Shown: positions 17,224-26,986 of the stretch, one piece after another
How positions within the stretch are numbered: the stretch's first letter is position 1
Layout: each line of letters begins with the position of its first letter
NCBI RefSeq assembly: GCF_050033475.1
Contig: NZ_CP188319.1
Span: 248,001-312,000, forward strand
Direction of reading: 5' to 3'
Length of the DNA stretch: 64,000 nt
Source of the DNA: Cetobacterium sp050033475
GTDB taxonomy: Bacteria > Fusobacteriota > Fusobacteriia > Fusobacteriales > Fusobacteriaceae
The notes under the pieces: model-generated
Told to the model about the DNA's origin: nothing
Databases searched by the model: none
Seen by the model: the letters and a program-made list of their open reading frames with translations, nothing else
Program-made: the position numbers and the translations under genes

Positions 17224-17254
17224 TAAAATAGGGGCTGTTATTTCAGCCCCTATA
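17224..17254 (-). terminator. terminator after phosphoglucomutase gene
   Basis: Minus-strand stem ATAGGGGCTG with CAGCCCCTAT around a 6-base loop, then TTTATAT. It lies between the phosphoglucomutase stop and the hemW start. Confidence 0.75.
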
Positions 17255-17257
17255 CTA

Positions 17258-18991
17258 TTATACCAATGAATCTACAAATTTTTCAAATGTTTCCATTGTA
17301 TTTTTTATTTTTTCTTCAGCTTCTTTTTCTGTTTTTCCTATAATACAAAAATAATATTTTATTTTTGGCTCAGTTCCAGAAGGTCTTGCTGTTATATAAG
17401 TTCCATCTTCCAATACAAACTGAATTACATTAGATTTAGGTAAATTAATTTCCATAGTTTTATTATCTTCTAAAGATTTTTCTGTACTAAGTTCAAAATC
17501 TTTAATTAAATTTATTTTTTTTCCAATAATCTCTTTTCCTGTATAGCTTCTCAAAGAACTCATTATCTTTACAATTTCTTCTAAACCTGTTTTTCCCTTT
17601 TTAGTTACAGCTATAATTCCTTCTTTATACCAACCATATTTTTCATAAAGCTTATTTAACTCTTCTATTATTGATGATCCATTTTGCTCATAATAGGCTG
17701 CCATTTCTGCTATTAATAAAGTTGATACAACCGCATCCTTATCTCTTGCATGAGTTCCTATTAGATAACCATATGATTCTTCAAATCCAAATAGATAAGT
17801 TCCATCTAATTTATTTTCTTCAAACTCTCTAATTTTTTCTCCAATATATTTAAATCCTGTTAAAGTTCTATAAACTTTTACATTCTTTTCCTTAGCAATT
17901 GGATCTAACATTGGTGTTGAAACTATTGTTGATATTACTGCTCCATTTTTAGGAATATCTTTTTTATTTTCTAAGATATAATTCATTAATAATAATCCTA
18001 CTTGATTTCCATTTGGATAAAACCAATTTCCATCTTTATCTTTAACTGCTATTCCTATTCTATCGGCATCTGGATCGTTAGCCATACAAATTTTTGCTCC
18101 TACTTCTTCTGCTAACTCTATTCCCAGTTTAAAAACCGCTGGATCTTCTGGATTAGCATAAGAGCATGTTGGGAAATTTCCATCTGGCATTTCCTGAGAA
18201 GCTACTGTATAAACATTTTTAAATCCGCATTCTCTAAGTACTCTTTGAACAGGTCTTCTTCCTGTCCCGTGAAGTGGAGAATAAACTATTTTAAAAGTTT
18301 CTTTTTCAGGAATATTCATATTAATAACCTGTTTTTTTACAGCTTCTATATATCTATCATCTATTTTTTCATCTAAGTATTCTAATAACCCTTTTTCTAG
18401 AGCTTCTTCTTCAGTAATACAATTAATTTGATCAAAATTTAATATATTATTTACCTCAGATACAATTCCAGAAGCCTGGGGCTCAATTATTTGGCATCCA
18501 TCATTCCAATAAACTTTATATCCATTATATTCCTGTGGATTATGAGATGCTGTTACAACTATTCCTGCCTCTGTTTTTAAATCTCTTACTGCAAAGGATA
18601 ATTCAGGTGTAGATCTTAAGCTCTTAAATAAATATGCCTTTATTCCATTAGCTGCTAAAACTAAGGCTGAATTTAATGCATACTCAGGTGAACCTATTCT
18701 ACAGTCATAAGCTATTACAACTCCTTTTTTCTTTCCTATTTCACCTGTTGTTTTCCCTATATAATTAGCTAAGCCTTGAGTAGCCTTTCTAATAGTATAT
18801 TTATTTATTCTATTAGTTCCAACTCCTCTAACTCCTCTCATCCCACCTGTTCCAAAAGAAAGGTCTGTATAAAATCTATCTTCTATTTCCTTAGAATTAT
18901 TCTTTATACTTTCTAAATCCTTTCTATCTTCCATATCAATATAACTAGAATTTAGCCATTCTAAATATCTTTGTTCTACTTTTTGTTCCAT
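17258..18991 (-). CDS. phosphoglucomutase / phosphomannomutase family protein
   Basis: Alpha-D-phosphohexomutase, 577 residues, the long form common in anaerobes. The catalytic serine loop is TASHNPQEYNGYK (about residues 142-154), the metal site is DPDADRIG, the sugar loop is GFEESYGYLIG and the phosphate loop is RPSGTEPKIK. It interconverts glucose-1-P and glucose-6-P and supplies GalU, encoded nearby, with glucose-1-P. The long form can also act on deoxyribose or ribose phosphates. It sits 23 bases downstream of groEL with no terminator seen, so readthrough from the heat-shock operon is possible. Confidence 0.9.
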   Translation of the reverse strand: MEQKVEQRYLEWLNSSYIDMEDRKDLESIKNNSKEIEDRFYTDLSFGTGGMRGVRGVGTNRINKYTIRKATQGLANYIGKTTGEIGKKKGVVIAYDCRIGSPEYALNSALVLAANGIKAYLFKSLRSTPELSFAVRDLKTEAGIVVTASHNPQEYNGYKVYWNDGCQIIEPQASGIVSEVNNILNFDQINCITEEEALEKGLLEYLDEKIDDRYIEAVKKQVINMNIPEKETFKIVYSPLHGTGRRPVQRVLRECGFKNVYTVASQEMPDGNFPTCSYANPEDPAVFKLGIELAEEVGAKICMANDPDADRIGIAVKDKDGNWFYPNGNQVGLLLMNYILENKKDIPKNGAVISTIVSTPMLDPIAKEKNVKVYRTLTGFKYIGEKIREFEENKLDGTYLFGFEESYGYLIGTHARDKDAVVSTLLIAEMAAYYEQNGSSIIEELNKLYEKYGWYKEGIIAVTKKGKTGLEEIVKIMSSLRSYTGKEIIGKKINLIKDFELSTEKSLEDNKTMEINLPKSNVIQFVLEDGTYITARPSGTEPKIKYYFCIIGKTEKEAEEKIKNTMETFEKFVDSLV

Positions 18992-19014
18992 TAGTCCCCC
19001 TAATTTCTATAAAA

Positions 19015-20634
19015 TTACATCATACCAGGCATAACCCCAGAATTATTTGTAGATTCTTCTTTTTTTTCTTTTTTAGTTGCTATTATAACCTCTGTAGTTA
19101 AAATTAAAGCTGATACTGATGCTGCGTTTTGTATTGCTGATCTTGATACTTTTGCTGGGTCTATTATACCACATTCTATCATATTTACATACTCTTCTGT
19201 AGCTGCATTTAATCCCCAACCATTGGATAAATTTTTAACTTTTTCAACTACAACTCCACCATCTAATCCTGCATTTAAAGCAATTTGTCTTAGTGGTGCA
19301 CTTAAAGCTCTTTTTACTATTTCTACTCCTATTCCCTCTTCACCATCTAAAACATAATTTTCCATATCTCTTAATATTTCTATTAGAGCTACTCCTCCTC
19401 CTGGGACAATTCCTTCTTCGACAGCTGCTCTAGTGGCATTCAAAGCATCTTCTATTCTTAATTTCTTATCTTTCATTTCAGTTTCTGTAGCTGCTCCTAC
19501 TTTAATTACTGCTACTCCTCCAGAAAGTTTAGCTAATCTCTCTTGTAATTTTTCTTTATCATACTCTGATGTACTTTCTTCTATCTGTGTTCTTAACATT
19601 GAAATTCTCTTTCTCAAAGCTTCATCATTTCCATGTCCATCCACAATTACAGTATGATCCTTTGTTACTTTTATTTTATTTGCTACTCCTAAGTCCCCTA
19701 AAGACGCTTCTTCTAATCTCATTCCTTTTTCTTCAGATATAACTTCTGCTCCTGTTAATATAGCAATATCTTCTAACATAGCTTTTCTTCTATCTCCAAA
19801 TGCAGGAGCTTTTACTGCAGTTATATTTAGTGTTCCTCTCAATCTATTTACAACTAAAGTTGCTAAAGCTTCTCCCTCTATATCTTCTGCAATTATTAAA
19901 AGTGGCTTAGATGTTTGAACTAGCTGTTCTAATAGAGGCAATAATTCTTTCATAGAATTTATTTTTTTATCTGTTATTAAAATATATGGATTTTCCAATA
20001 CTGATTCCATTCTTTCTGTATCACTTACCATGTAAGGAGATAGATAACCCTTATCAAATTGCATTCCTTCAACTACTTCTAAAGTTGTTTCTAATGATTT
20101 AGCTTCTTCAACAGTTATTACCCCTGTTTCACCAACTTTCTCCATGGCTTGAGCTATAAGATTTCCAACTTCTTCATCTCCTGCGGAAATAGAAGCAACT
20201 TGAGCTATTTCTTCATTTGACTGAATCTTTTTAGCTCTAGCTTTCAAATGTTCTATTGCTTCTTTAGTGGCTTTTTCTATCCCTTTTTTTATAAACATTG
20301 GATTAGCCCCTGCACTAACCATTTTTAACCCTTCTTTAACCATTGCTTGTGCAAGAACTGTAGCTGTTGTAGTTCCATCTCCTGCTACATCATTTGCCTT
20401 AGTGGCAACCTCTTTTATTAACTGAGCTCCCATATTCTCGAAGGGATCTTCCAATTCAATTTCCTTTGCAATTGATACTCCATCATTTGTTATCAGTGGA
20501 GATCCGTAAGCTTTTTCTAAAACTACATTTCTTCCTCTAGGACCTAAAGTTACTTTTACTGCATCTGCTAATATATTAACTCCTGCTTCTAATTTTTTTC
20601 TTGCTTCTTCATCAAATTTTAATATTTTTGCCAT
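19015..20634 (-). CDS. groEL: chaperonin GroEL
   Basis: 60-kDa chaperonin, 539 residues, with GDGTTTATVLAQ for ATP binding, GGGVALI and the Gly/Met tail VMPGMM. It forms the folding cage with GroES. It is 27 bases after groES and shares the CIRCE-controlled promoter. The protein is normal in length and composition. Confidence 0.98.
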   Translation of the reverse strand: MAKILKFDEEARKKLEAGVNILADAVKVTLGPRGRNVVLEKAYGSPLITNDGVSIAKEIELEDPFENMGAQLIKEVATKANDVAGDGTTTATVLAQAMVKEGLKMVSAGANPMFIKKGIEKATKEAIEHLKARAKKIQSNEEIAQVASISAGDEEVGNLIAQAMEKVGETGVITVEEAKSLETTLEVVEGMQFDKGYLSPYMVSDTERMESVLENPYILITDKKINSMKELLPLLEQLVQTSKPLLIIAEDIEGEALATLVVNRLRGTLNITAVKAPAFGDRRKAMLEDIAILTGAEVISEEKGMRLEEASLGDLGVANKIKVTKDHTVIVDGHGNDEALRKRISMLRTQIEESTSEYDKEKLQERLAKLSGGVAVIKVGAATETEMKDKKLRIEDALNATRAAVEEGIVPGGGVALIEILRDMENYVLDGEEGIGVEIVKRALSAPLRQIALNAGLDGGVVVEKVKNLSNGWGLNAATEEYVNMIECGIIDPAKVSRSAIQNAASVSALILTTEVIIATKKEKKEESTNNSGVMPGMM

Positions 20635-20661
20635 TCTATCTCTCCTCCTATTCCAATAAAA

Positions 20662-20934
20662 TTATTTTTCAATAATTGCCAAAATATTTTCTAAATCTAA
20701 AATTAAATATTTTTCATTATTTTCTTCTACTTCTACTCCTGTGGATTTTTTATAAATAACTCTATCTCCTATTCTTATCTCTGCTGGATTTTCTAAAGCT
20801 CCCACAGCTATAACTTCTCCTGTATTCTGCATTGTTTTCTCTTGAGTCCCAGCTAATATTATTCCACTAGCTGTTTTTTCTTCTGTTTTAAAAGGCTTTA
20901 TTAAAATTCTTTCTCCAAATGGTTTAATACTCAT
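20662..20934 (-). CDS. groES: co-chaperonin GroES
   Basis: Lid of the GroEL cage, 90 residues: N-terminal IKPFGERILIKP, mobile loop around EEKTASGIILAGTQ, and the IGDRVIYKKSTGVEV core. It is the first gene of the operon; AGAAGGAGAGG lies upstream of the ATG and a CIRCE operator lies 15 bases before the start codon. Confidence 0.97.
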   Translation of the reverse strand: MSIKPFGERILIKPFKTEEKTASGIILAGTQEKTMQNTGEVIAVGALENPAEIRIGDRVIYKKSTGVEVEENNEKYLILDLENILAIIEK

Positions 20935-20949
20935 GGTATCCTCTCCTTC

Positions 20950-20976
20950 TTAGCACTCTTTCCTTAAGAGTGCTAT
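20950..20976 (-). promoter_or_regulatory. CIRCE operator (HrcA site)
   Basis: TTAGCACTC, nine bases, GAGTGCTAT: the CIRCE inverted repeat with one mismatch at the last base. It lies just after the expected transcription start and before groES, the standard place for repression by HrcA, whose gene is not in this window. Confidence 0.95.
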
Positions 20977-20990
20977 TATTCTTTTACTTT

Positions 20991-21019
20991 ATAGTAACTT
21001 CTTTTTTATTTCTAGTCAA
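20991..21019 (-). promoter_or_regulatory. groESL sigma-70 promoter
   Basis: On the minus strand TTGACT (21014-21019), a 17-base spacer and TACTAT (20991-20996). The transcription start would fall near 20984, a few bases before CIRCE. Confidence 0.8.
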
Positions 21020-21020
21020 T

Positions 21021-21058
21021 AAAAAAATGACCTAAAGCATTTTCAGCTTTAAGTCATT
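21021..21058 (-). terminator. terminator after galU
   Basis: Minus-strand stem AATGACTTAAAGC with GCTTTAGGTCATT (one T-G wobble), followed by a run of seven T. It lies directly after galU, and its T tract runs up to the groESL promoter. Confidence 0.85.
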
Positions 21059-21063
21059 TTAAA

Positions 21064-21945
21064 TTATTTCAATTTTAATTCTTCTTTTAAATATTTTTGT
21101 AATTCCTCTTTTGTTTCTTCATTTCTAAGACCATATTCTATATTTGCCTTAAGTAATCCAAATTTATTTCCTATATCATATCTTTTACCCTTGAAATTAT
21201 GAGCAACTACTTTCTTATTATCCTGTAACATTTTCAATATTGCGTCTGTAAGTTGGATTTCTCCACCTTTTCCAGGTTTAGTTTCTTCTAAATATTTAAA
21301 TATATCAGAAGACAATAAATATCTTCCTAAACATGCAAATCTTGATGGTGCCTCTTCCATAGTCGGTTTTTCAATAAAGTCTTCCATTTCAACTGTACCT
21401 TCATCTAAATGCTTTGCAGGTTTTACAATTCCATATTTTGAAACATCTTTTTCTGGAACTTCTTGAACTCCAATTACACTTGATCCGTATTTATTATAAA
21501 CGTCTACCAATTGCTTTGCTACAGGCTCTCCAGGATTATATACAATATCATCCCCAAGAGCTATTACAAATGGCTCATCGCCTATAAATGGCTTCGCCTT
21601 TAAGATAGCATGACCAAGTCCCATAGGATGATTTTGTCTTACATAGAATATATTAGCCATACTAGATATCTCATCTACTTTAGCTAATAATTCAGTCTTT
21701 CCAGCATTAGCCAATGTATCCTCTAACTCATATGAATAATCAAAATGATCCTCTATAGAGTCTTTATTTCTTCCAGTTACTATAACAATATCCGTTATCC
21801 CTGATTCTACCAATTCTTCAACTATATATTGCAATGAAGGCTTATCAACTATAACAAGCATCTCCTTTGGCTGAGCCTTTGTTGCTGGTAAAACTCTTGT
21901 TCCTAATCCTGCTGCAGGTATAACTGCCTTTGTAACTCTTTTCAT
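21064..21945 (-). CDS. galU: UTP-glucose-1-phosphate uridylyltransferase GalU
   Basis: Makes UDP-glucose for envelope sugars. The 293 residues show the nucleotide site AAGLGTRVLPATKAQPKEM (about 10-28), the PSLQYIVEE and GHAILKAKP segments, and the catalytic EKP in EDFIEKPT. The gene lies 21 bases after metG, apparently in one transcript, and ends at a terminator. The phosphoglucomutase gene about 4 kb away supplies its substrate. Confidence 0.96.
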   Translation of the reverse strand: MKRVTKAVIPAAGLGTRVLPATKAQPKEMLVIVDKPSLQYIVEELVESGITDIVIVTGRNKDSIEDHFDYSYELEDTLANAGKTELLAKVDEISSMANIFYVRQNHPMGLGHAILKAKPFIGDEPFVIALGDDIVYNPGEPVAKQLVDVYNKYGSSVIGVQEVPEKDVSKYGIVKPAKHLDEGTVEMEDFIEKPTMEEAPSRFACLGRYLLSSDIFKYLEETKPGKGGEIQLTDAILKMLQDNKKVVAHNFKGKRYDIGNKFGLLKANIEYGLRNEETKEELQKYLKEELKLK

Positions 21946-21966
21946 ATTCCCCTCTAACCCCTTTAA

Positions 21967-23883
21967 TTATTTTATTTTAGATCCTACTTTAACAGAGTTA
22001 TCTATTTCTACAAGTTTAATTCTCTTTTTTTCCTCTGTACTTAATAGCATTCCTTGAGATAATTCTCCTCTTAATTTTACAGGTGTTAAATTTAATACTG
22101 CCATTACTTTTTTCCCAACTAATTCTTCTGGATTTGGATAATATTTTGCTATTCCAGAAACAATTTGTCTAACTTCAGTTCCTGTTTTCACCTTAAATTT
22201 TAAAAGTTTATCTGCACCTTCTATTCTAGCAACTTCAACTATTTCTACAACTTCAATTGCTACTTTACTAAAATCTTCTATTCCAATAGGATTTTCTACA
22301 ACTAACTCTTCATTTATCGCTAATGGATCCTCTTTTTTCTCTATTTCGATTCTTGGGAAAATTGGTTCTGCATTACCTAAAATATGACCTACTGTTAAAG
22401 TATTCCACCCTTTAATATCTTCTATTTTTCCTTCTCTTATATCTAAATTATCATACCCTAATTGATTCCAAATTTTTTGAGCTGATTCAGGCATATATGG
22501 ATATACTAGTAAAGCTACTTTATATAAAGATTCAACTAAGAAATTCATAACAGTTCCTAATCTTTCCTTTTGAGCTTCATCCTTTGCTAAAATCCAAGGA
22601 GCTGTTTCATCTATATATTTATTCATTCTTGATATAAATTTCCAAATAGCTTCTAAAGCTCTTGAATATTCAACTTTTTCCATATGATGCTCTACTAATT
22701 TTAAAGTTTCCTTATATAATTCTTTTACTGTTTCATCGATAGCTTCAAATTTATTTCCTTCTACAACTTTTCCATCAAAATATTTTTTATACATTCCTAA
22801 TGTTCTATTTAAAAGATTTCCTAAATCATTAGCTAAATCTGAGTTAATTCTTGTTACTATTGAATTTGTAGAATAATCTCCATCATTTCCAAAATTAACT
22901 TCTCTCAATAAACAATATCTAAATGCATCTACCCCATATTTTGCAACTTCATCTAAAGGAGCTACTACATTCCCTTTAGATTTTGACATTTTTTCTCCCT
23001 CAGAAGTCCACCATCCATGAGCTACAATCTTATCTGGTAATTTTTCTCCTGCAGATAATAACATACATGGCCAAATTATTGCATGGAATCTCAAAATATC
23101 TTTTCCTAAAAGATGCATTACTTCACCATGATTCCAAAATTTATCAAATAGTTCTGGGTTATTTTCATATCCAACAGCAGTTAAATAATTTGTTAAAGCA
23201 TCAAACCATACATATGTTATATGTCCTGGTGCAAATTCAATAGGGATTCCCCATTCAAATGTATTTCTTGATATTGATAAATCTTGTAGTCCTTGTTTTA
23301 TAAAAGAAATTACTTCATTTCTTCTAGAATGAGGTAATATGAAATCTGGATGTGCATCTATATGAGCTAATAATGCGTCTTGATATTTAGACATTCTAAA
23401 GAAATAAGATTCTTCTTGAACAATTCTTAATTCTTTTCCACAATCTGGGCAATGATTTTCATTTACAACTTGATTTTCAGGAACAAAAGTTTCACAAGAA
23501 ACACAATATTTCCCCTCATATGCACCTTTATAAATATCTCCCTCATCATAAACCTTTTTCAATATTTTTTTTACAGCATCCTTATGTCTTGTTTGTGTTG
23601 TTCTTATAAAATCTGTATAATTTACATTAAGAGCCTTCCACATTTCCATAAATTTAGGTGCCATTACATCTGTCCATGCTTGAGGTGTTAATCCTTTTAG
23701 CTTAGCAGTTTCCTCTACCTTCTGTCCATGCTCATCTGTTCCTGTTAAGAAAAATACATCATACCCCATTGTTTTCTTATATCTTGCTATGGCATCTGCT
23801 GCTATTGTAGTATATGCACTTCCAACATGAGGATCTCCATTAACATAATATATTGGTGTTGTCACATAAAAATTTTTTTCCAC
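21967..23883 (-). CDS. metG: methionyl-tRNA synthetase
   Basis: Class I synthetase, 638 residues. HIGH-type PHVGSAY near residue 18, zinc-site cysteines CVSC and CPDC (about 147-161), KMSKSKG near 297, the anticodon helix region, and a C-terminal EMAP/tRNA-binding domain from about 535 (VEIVEVARIEGADKLLKFKV). The start is a GTG seven bases after AGGAG. It is followed by galU. Confidence 0.97.
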   Translation of the reverse strand: MEKNFYVTTPIYYVNGDPHVGSAYTTIAADAIARYKKTMGYDVFFLTGTDEHGQKVEETAKLKGLTPQAWTDVMAPKFMEMWKALNVNYTDFIRTTQTRHKDAVKKILKKVYDEGDIYKGAYEGKYCVSCETFVPENQVVNENHCPDCGKELRIVQEESYFFRMSKYQDALLAHIDAHPDFILPHSRRNEVISFIKQGLQDLSISRNTFEWGIPIEFAPGHITYVWFDALTNYLTAVGYENNPELFDKFWNHGEVMHLLGKDILRFHAIIWPCMLLSAGEKLPDKIVAHGWWTSEGEKMSKSKGNVVAPLDEVAKYGVDAFRYCLLREVNFGNDGDYSTNSIVTRINSDLANDLGNLLNRTLGMYKKYFDGKVVEGNKFEAIDETVKELYKETLKLVEHHMEKVEYSRALEAIWKFISRMNKYIDETAPWILAKDEAQKERLGTVMNFLVESLYKVALLVYPYMPESAQKIWNQLGYDNLDIREGKIEDIKGWNTLTVGHILGNAEPIFPRIEIEKKEDPLAINEELVVENPIGIEDFSKVAIEVVEIVEVARIEGADKLLKFKVKTGTEVRQIVSGIAKYYPNPEELVGKKVMAVLNLTPVKLRGELSQGMLLSTEEKKRIKLVEIDNSVKVGSKIK

Positions 23884-23902
23884 TCAATTTCTCCTTTCAA
23901 AA

Positions 23903-24538
23903 CTATTTATTATATAATTCTCTTTCAGCTTCTTTATCTAATTTAAAAAGCTCTTCTTTTATTAATTTCGCATATTCTTCTAAATTTCCATCTTCTGGAA
24001 TAACTATTGGTTTACCTAATACACATACACATTTTGAAAAAAATTTAGGCAATTGAATTTTATCCCATGTTTTTTCAAAAATCCATTTTTTATCAAAAGC
24101 GGCCCCTATTGGAATTATAGGATTTCCTGATTTTTGTGCTAAATATAGCATCCCATGTTTTACCTCATATATAGGTCCCTTCGGTCCATCTAAAGGTGTT
24201 CCTGCATTATAACCCTTTTTAACTAATTTTAATAATGCAATTACACTTTTAACTGAATCTTTTCCAGATGACCCTCTTACAACATTAAAGCCCATTTTTT
24301 CCATAGGAATTGATATTAATTCTCCGTCCTTTGAAGGACTGGCTAATACTGCACTACTCCCTATATCCTGTAACGATAGACAAGCTGCTATTAATTTATT
24401 ATGCCAAAATCCATATATATAATTTTTATCCAATTGGATATTTTTATCCCTAACCATTTTTATTTTCATAGTTTTTGAAATTAATATTAATATATAATAT
24501 AATAATGTTCCATAAAATTTATAACTTTTACTTGCCAT
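23903..24538 (-). CDS. lysophospholipid acyltransferase family protein (DUF374)
   Basis: A 211-residue membrane-associated protein of the LpxL/PlsC-like superfamily, DUF374 branch. One N-terminal hydrophobic segment (YGTLLYYILILISKTM), then FWHNKLIAACL as the catalytic-type His region, SPSKDGELI and the phosphate-binding segment GTPLDGPKGP. Members probably transfer an acyl group during lipid A or phospholipid synthesis; the substrate cannot be told from sequence. It lies 19 bases ahead of metG. Confidence 0.8.
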   Translation of the reverse strand: MASKSYKFYGTLLYYILILISKTMKIKMVRDKNIQLDKNYIYGFWHNKLIAACLSLQDIGSSAVLASPSKDGELISIPMEKMGFNVVRGSSGKDSVKSVIALLKLVKKGYNAGTPLDGPKGPIYEVKHGMLYLAQKSGNPIIPIGAAFDKKWIFEKTWDKIQLPKFFSKCVCVLGKPIVIPEDGNLEEYAKLIKEELFKLDKEAERELYNK

Positions 24539-24593
24539 TTATCATACTCCCACCTCGTAATCATTTAAAATAATTATAACATATAACACCAAT

Positions 24594-24629
24594 TAAAAAA
24601 AGCACCAATATCTATGATATCAGTGCTTT
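24594..24629 (-). terminator. terminator after ybaB
   Basis: Minus-strand stem AAAGCACTGATATC with GATATTGGTGCTTT (two G-T wobbles), ATA loop, then seven T. Confidence 0.85.
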
Positions 24630-24643
24630 CATCAACTTTATAA

Positions 24644-24994
24644 TTAGAATAATCCAGGTATATTAAGTCCACCTGTTACCTTTGACATTTCTTTTTCTGC
24701 TAACTCTTCTGCTTGTCTCATCGCTTCTTTAACAGCTGATAAAACTAAATCTTCTAGCATTTCTTTATCTTCAGCAGCATCCTTTATAGTTTCTTCTGAA
24801 ATTGTTATAGACATAATTTCTTTCTGTCCATTTGCTTTTACAACTACTGCTCCTCCACCTACAGAAGCTTCAACTTCTCTATCTTTTAAAGAATCTTGAA
24901 TTTCTAACATTTGTTGTTGCATAACTTGAGCTTGCTTTAATATATCCATTTGAGAATTTCCTGCTGTTTTTGCACCTTTTAATTTTCTTACCAC
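24644..24994 (-). CDS. ybaB: YbaB/EbfC family nucleoid-associated protein
   Basis: Small DNA-binding dimer, 116 residues. The core QAQVMQQQMLEIQDSLKDREVEAS, VVVKANGQKEIMSITI and LVLSAVKEAMRQAEELAEKEM is typical. The start is a GTG seven bases after AGGAGG. Usually ybaB sits beside dnaX and recR; here it follows sppA instead. A strong terminator follows. Confidence 0.93.
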   Translation of the reverse strand: MVRKLKGAKTAGNSQMDILKQAQVMQQQMLEIQDSLKDREVEASVGGGAVVVKANGQKEIMSITISEETIKDAAEDKEMLEDLVLSAVKEAMRQAEELAEKEMSKVTGGLNIPGLF

Positions 24995-25068
24995 TTGTAC
25001 TCCTCCTAAACTGTCTTTATATAAAAATATCTGATGTGATTATACCATAGCCCTTAAACCTTTTTCAA

Positions 25069-26805
25069 CTATATTTCATAAGGAAAATATGTTGTCGGTT
25101 TAAAATATAGTTCATTATTTTTTATATTTTTTAAAATAACATCAGCTTTTTCTCCATATATAATATTTTTTACTTCTAATACTGGTCCCATATAACTTGA
25201 AATAAAATTATTTATAGATTCATCTGTTTTTATCTCTTTTACTCTATATTTTTCTAAACTTAAATCTTCTCCCATGGCTGAAATAGTATCTTCTATTCCC
25301 CCTATCTGATCTACTAACCCTATATTAACAGCTTCTTCCCCTAACCATACTCTTCCCTGAGCAATTTTATTTAATTCCTCAACTGATATTCCTCTACTTG
25401 AGCTTACTCTCTCTAAAAATTCTTTATATACTTCTTCATTTGCTTTATACATTTTTTCTTTATCTTCCTCTGTAAAATTATTTGTTAAAGAATATATTGA
25501 AGCAAACTTTCCTTTTTCTAATGTCTGAAGATTTATATGTAATTTATGAACTAATTCTTGAATATTTGGTATTAAACTTACAACTCCTATTGAACCTGTT
25601 ATACTATCTCTATCTGCAAATATTTTCTTTCCAGCAGAAGAAATATAATATCCTCCTGATGCCGCAACTCTTCCTATGGAAATATATACCGGTTTACTTG
25701 AAGCTTTTATTTGATTATATATTATTTCCGATGCTAAAGCTGAACCCCCTGGAGAGTTTACTCTTAAAACTATCCCTTTAATATCATCATCATCTAAAGC
25801 TTCTTGAAATTTGTCTGCAAATGTTTTTGGAGTTATTTTATTTGTTAAATTTCTACTATCATCATTATAATTTATATCTCCATTTAAATAAATTAAAGCT
25901 ATTGCTGGACTTTGATCATTTTCAGAAGAAATATTTTTTTCTCTCCCATAATCTTCTATCTTCACGAAATTATCTTTACCTAATTCCTCTTTAATATTAT
26001 TTAAATATTCCATTTTATCTATTAAATTATTTTTTATTAAATCATAAGGAGTTGCAACCATTAAATCTCCATTTAATATTTTTTCATTTATATTATCAGA
26101 AGATAATTGTCTTTCTTTAGCTATATCTCCTACAAAATTATTGTAAACTTTATCATAAATTCTTAACATATTTTCTTTAAATTCATGAGACATTTCATTC
26201 TTAACATAATTTTCTCCATAAGATTTATAATCCCCCACATGAATAACGTTAAATTTTACTCCTACTAAATTTGATAAATTTTTAAAATATGGGATTTGAT
26301 TATAAAAACCTGTTATATTAACTGTTGCACTTGCACTTGGAGGCATAATTATTTCATTGGCATATATTGCTATGTTATAATTATTATTATCTAAATTCGC
26401 TCCATATGCATATATTTTTTTCCCACTTTTTTTAAATTCTAATAATTTTTGCCCTAATTCTTCTACTTGAGATTTATTTAAAGCGCTATTTTCTAAATTA
26501 ATAAAAATTCCATCTATTCTATTATCATTTTTAGCCTTTGTAATAGATGAAAGCAATGTATAAAAATCTATTGTCTTATCTGTTGAAAAATAATCTAAAG
26601 GATTAGTACCACTCTCATTATACCCATTCGCTAAATTTAATTCTAAATATGAATTATTTTCAATAGGTTTTATTTCTTTAGTCTTGCTAAAATAATTAAT
26701 TGTATACATTATTCCTACACCTAAAATAAATAGTAATATTCCTATTTTAATAATTTCCTTTATAAAAAATAAAATGATATTCTTTAATATTCTTAAAATT
26801 ATCAT
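25069..26805 (-). CDS. sppA: signal peptide peptidase SppA (67K type)
   Basis: Membrane-bound serine protease that digests leftover signal peptides. It has 578 residues, one N-terminal membrane segment (about 10-36) and the two tandem S49 domains of the long Gram-negative type. The catalytic lysine is expected in HVGDYKSYGEN of the first half and the catalytic serine is in VAASGGYYISSAG of the second half, next to VNSPGGSALASE. AGAGGAG lies before the ATG. It heads the sppA-ybaB pair. Confidence 0.92.
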   Translation of the reverse strand: MIILRILKNIILFFIKEIIKIGILLFILGVGIMYTINYFSKTKEIKPIENNSYLELNLANGYNESGTNPLDYFSTDKTIDFYTLLSSITKAKNDNRIDGIFINLENSALNKSQVEELGQKLLEFKKSGKKIYAYGANLDNNNYNIAIYANEIIMPPSASATVNITGFYNQIPYFKNLSNLVGVKFNVIHVGDYKSYGENYVKNEMSHEFKENMLRIYDKVYNNFVGDIAKERQLSSDNINEKILNGDLMVATPYDLIKNNLIDKMEYLNNIKEELGKDNFVKIEDYGREKNISSENDQSPAIALIYLNGDINYNDDSRNLTNKITPKTFADKFQEALDDDDIKGIVLRVNSPGGSALASEIIYNQIKASSKPVYISIGRVAASGGYYISSAGKKIFADRDSITGSIGVVSLIPNIQELVHKLHINLQTLEKGKFASIYSLTNNFTEEDKEKMYKANEEVYKEFLERVSSSRGISVEELNKIAQGRVWLGEEAVNIGLVDQIGGIEDTISAMGEDLSLEKYRVKEIKTDESINNFISSYMGPVLEVKNIIYGEKADVILKNIKNNELYFKPTTYFPYEI

Positions 26806-26930
26806 ACAATCTCCTCTATGTTATAAATTTCTTTATCTATAAATGTATATTACCATAATTTAATAATCCTTGAAAATTTTTTTAGAACTTATTATATATT
26901 TTATATATAAAATGTATGTTTTTTATATAA

Positions 26931-26959
26931 TTGTTTTACTTTTAATACTACTATATAAT
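26931..26959 (+). promoter_or_regulatory. AbgT-transporter promoter with palindrome over -10
   Basis: TTGTTT (26931-26936), 17-base spacer, perfect TATAAT (26954-26959). A 15-base palindrome, TACTAT-ATA-ATAGTA (26949-26963), covers the -10 and could be an operator. Confidence 0.6.
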
Positions 26960-26986
26960 AGTATAAAAATATGTTGGGAGGATTTT

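Noticed and set aside
26870..26986. N-terminal extension of the AbgT transporter
   Set aside because: Lies upstream of and across the promoter; a good ribosome site precedes ATG 26987.
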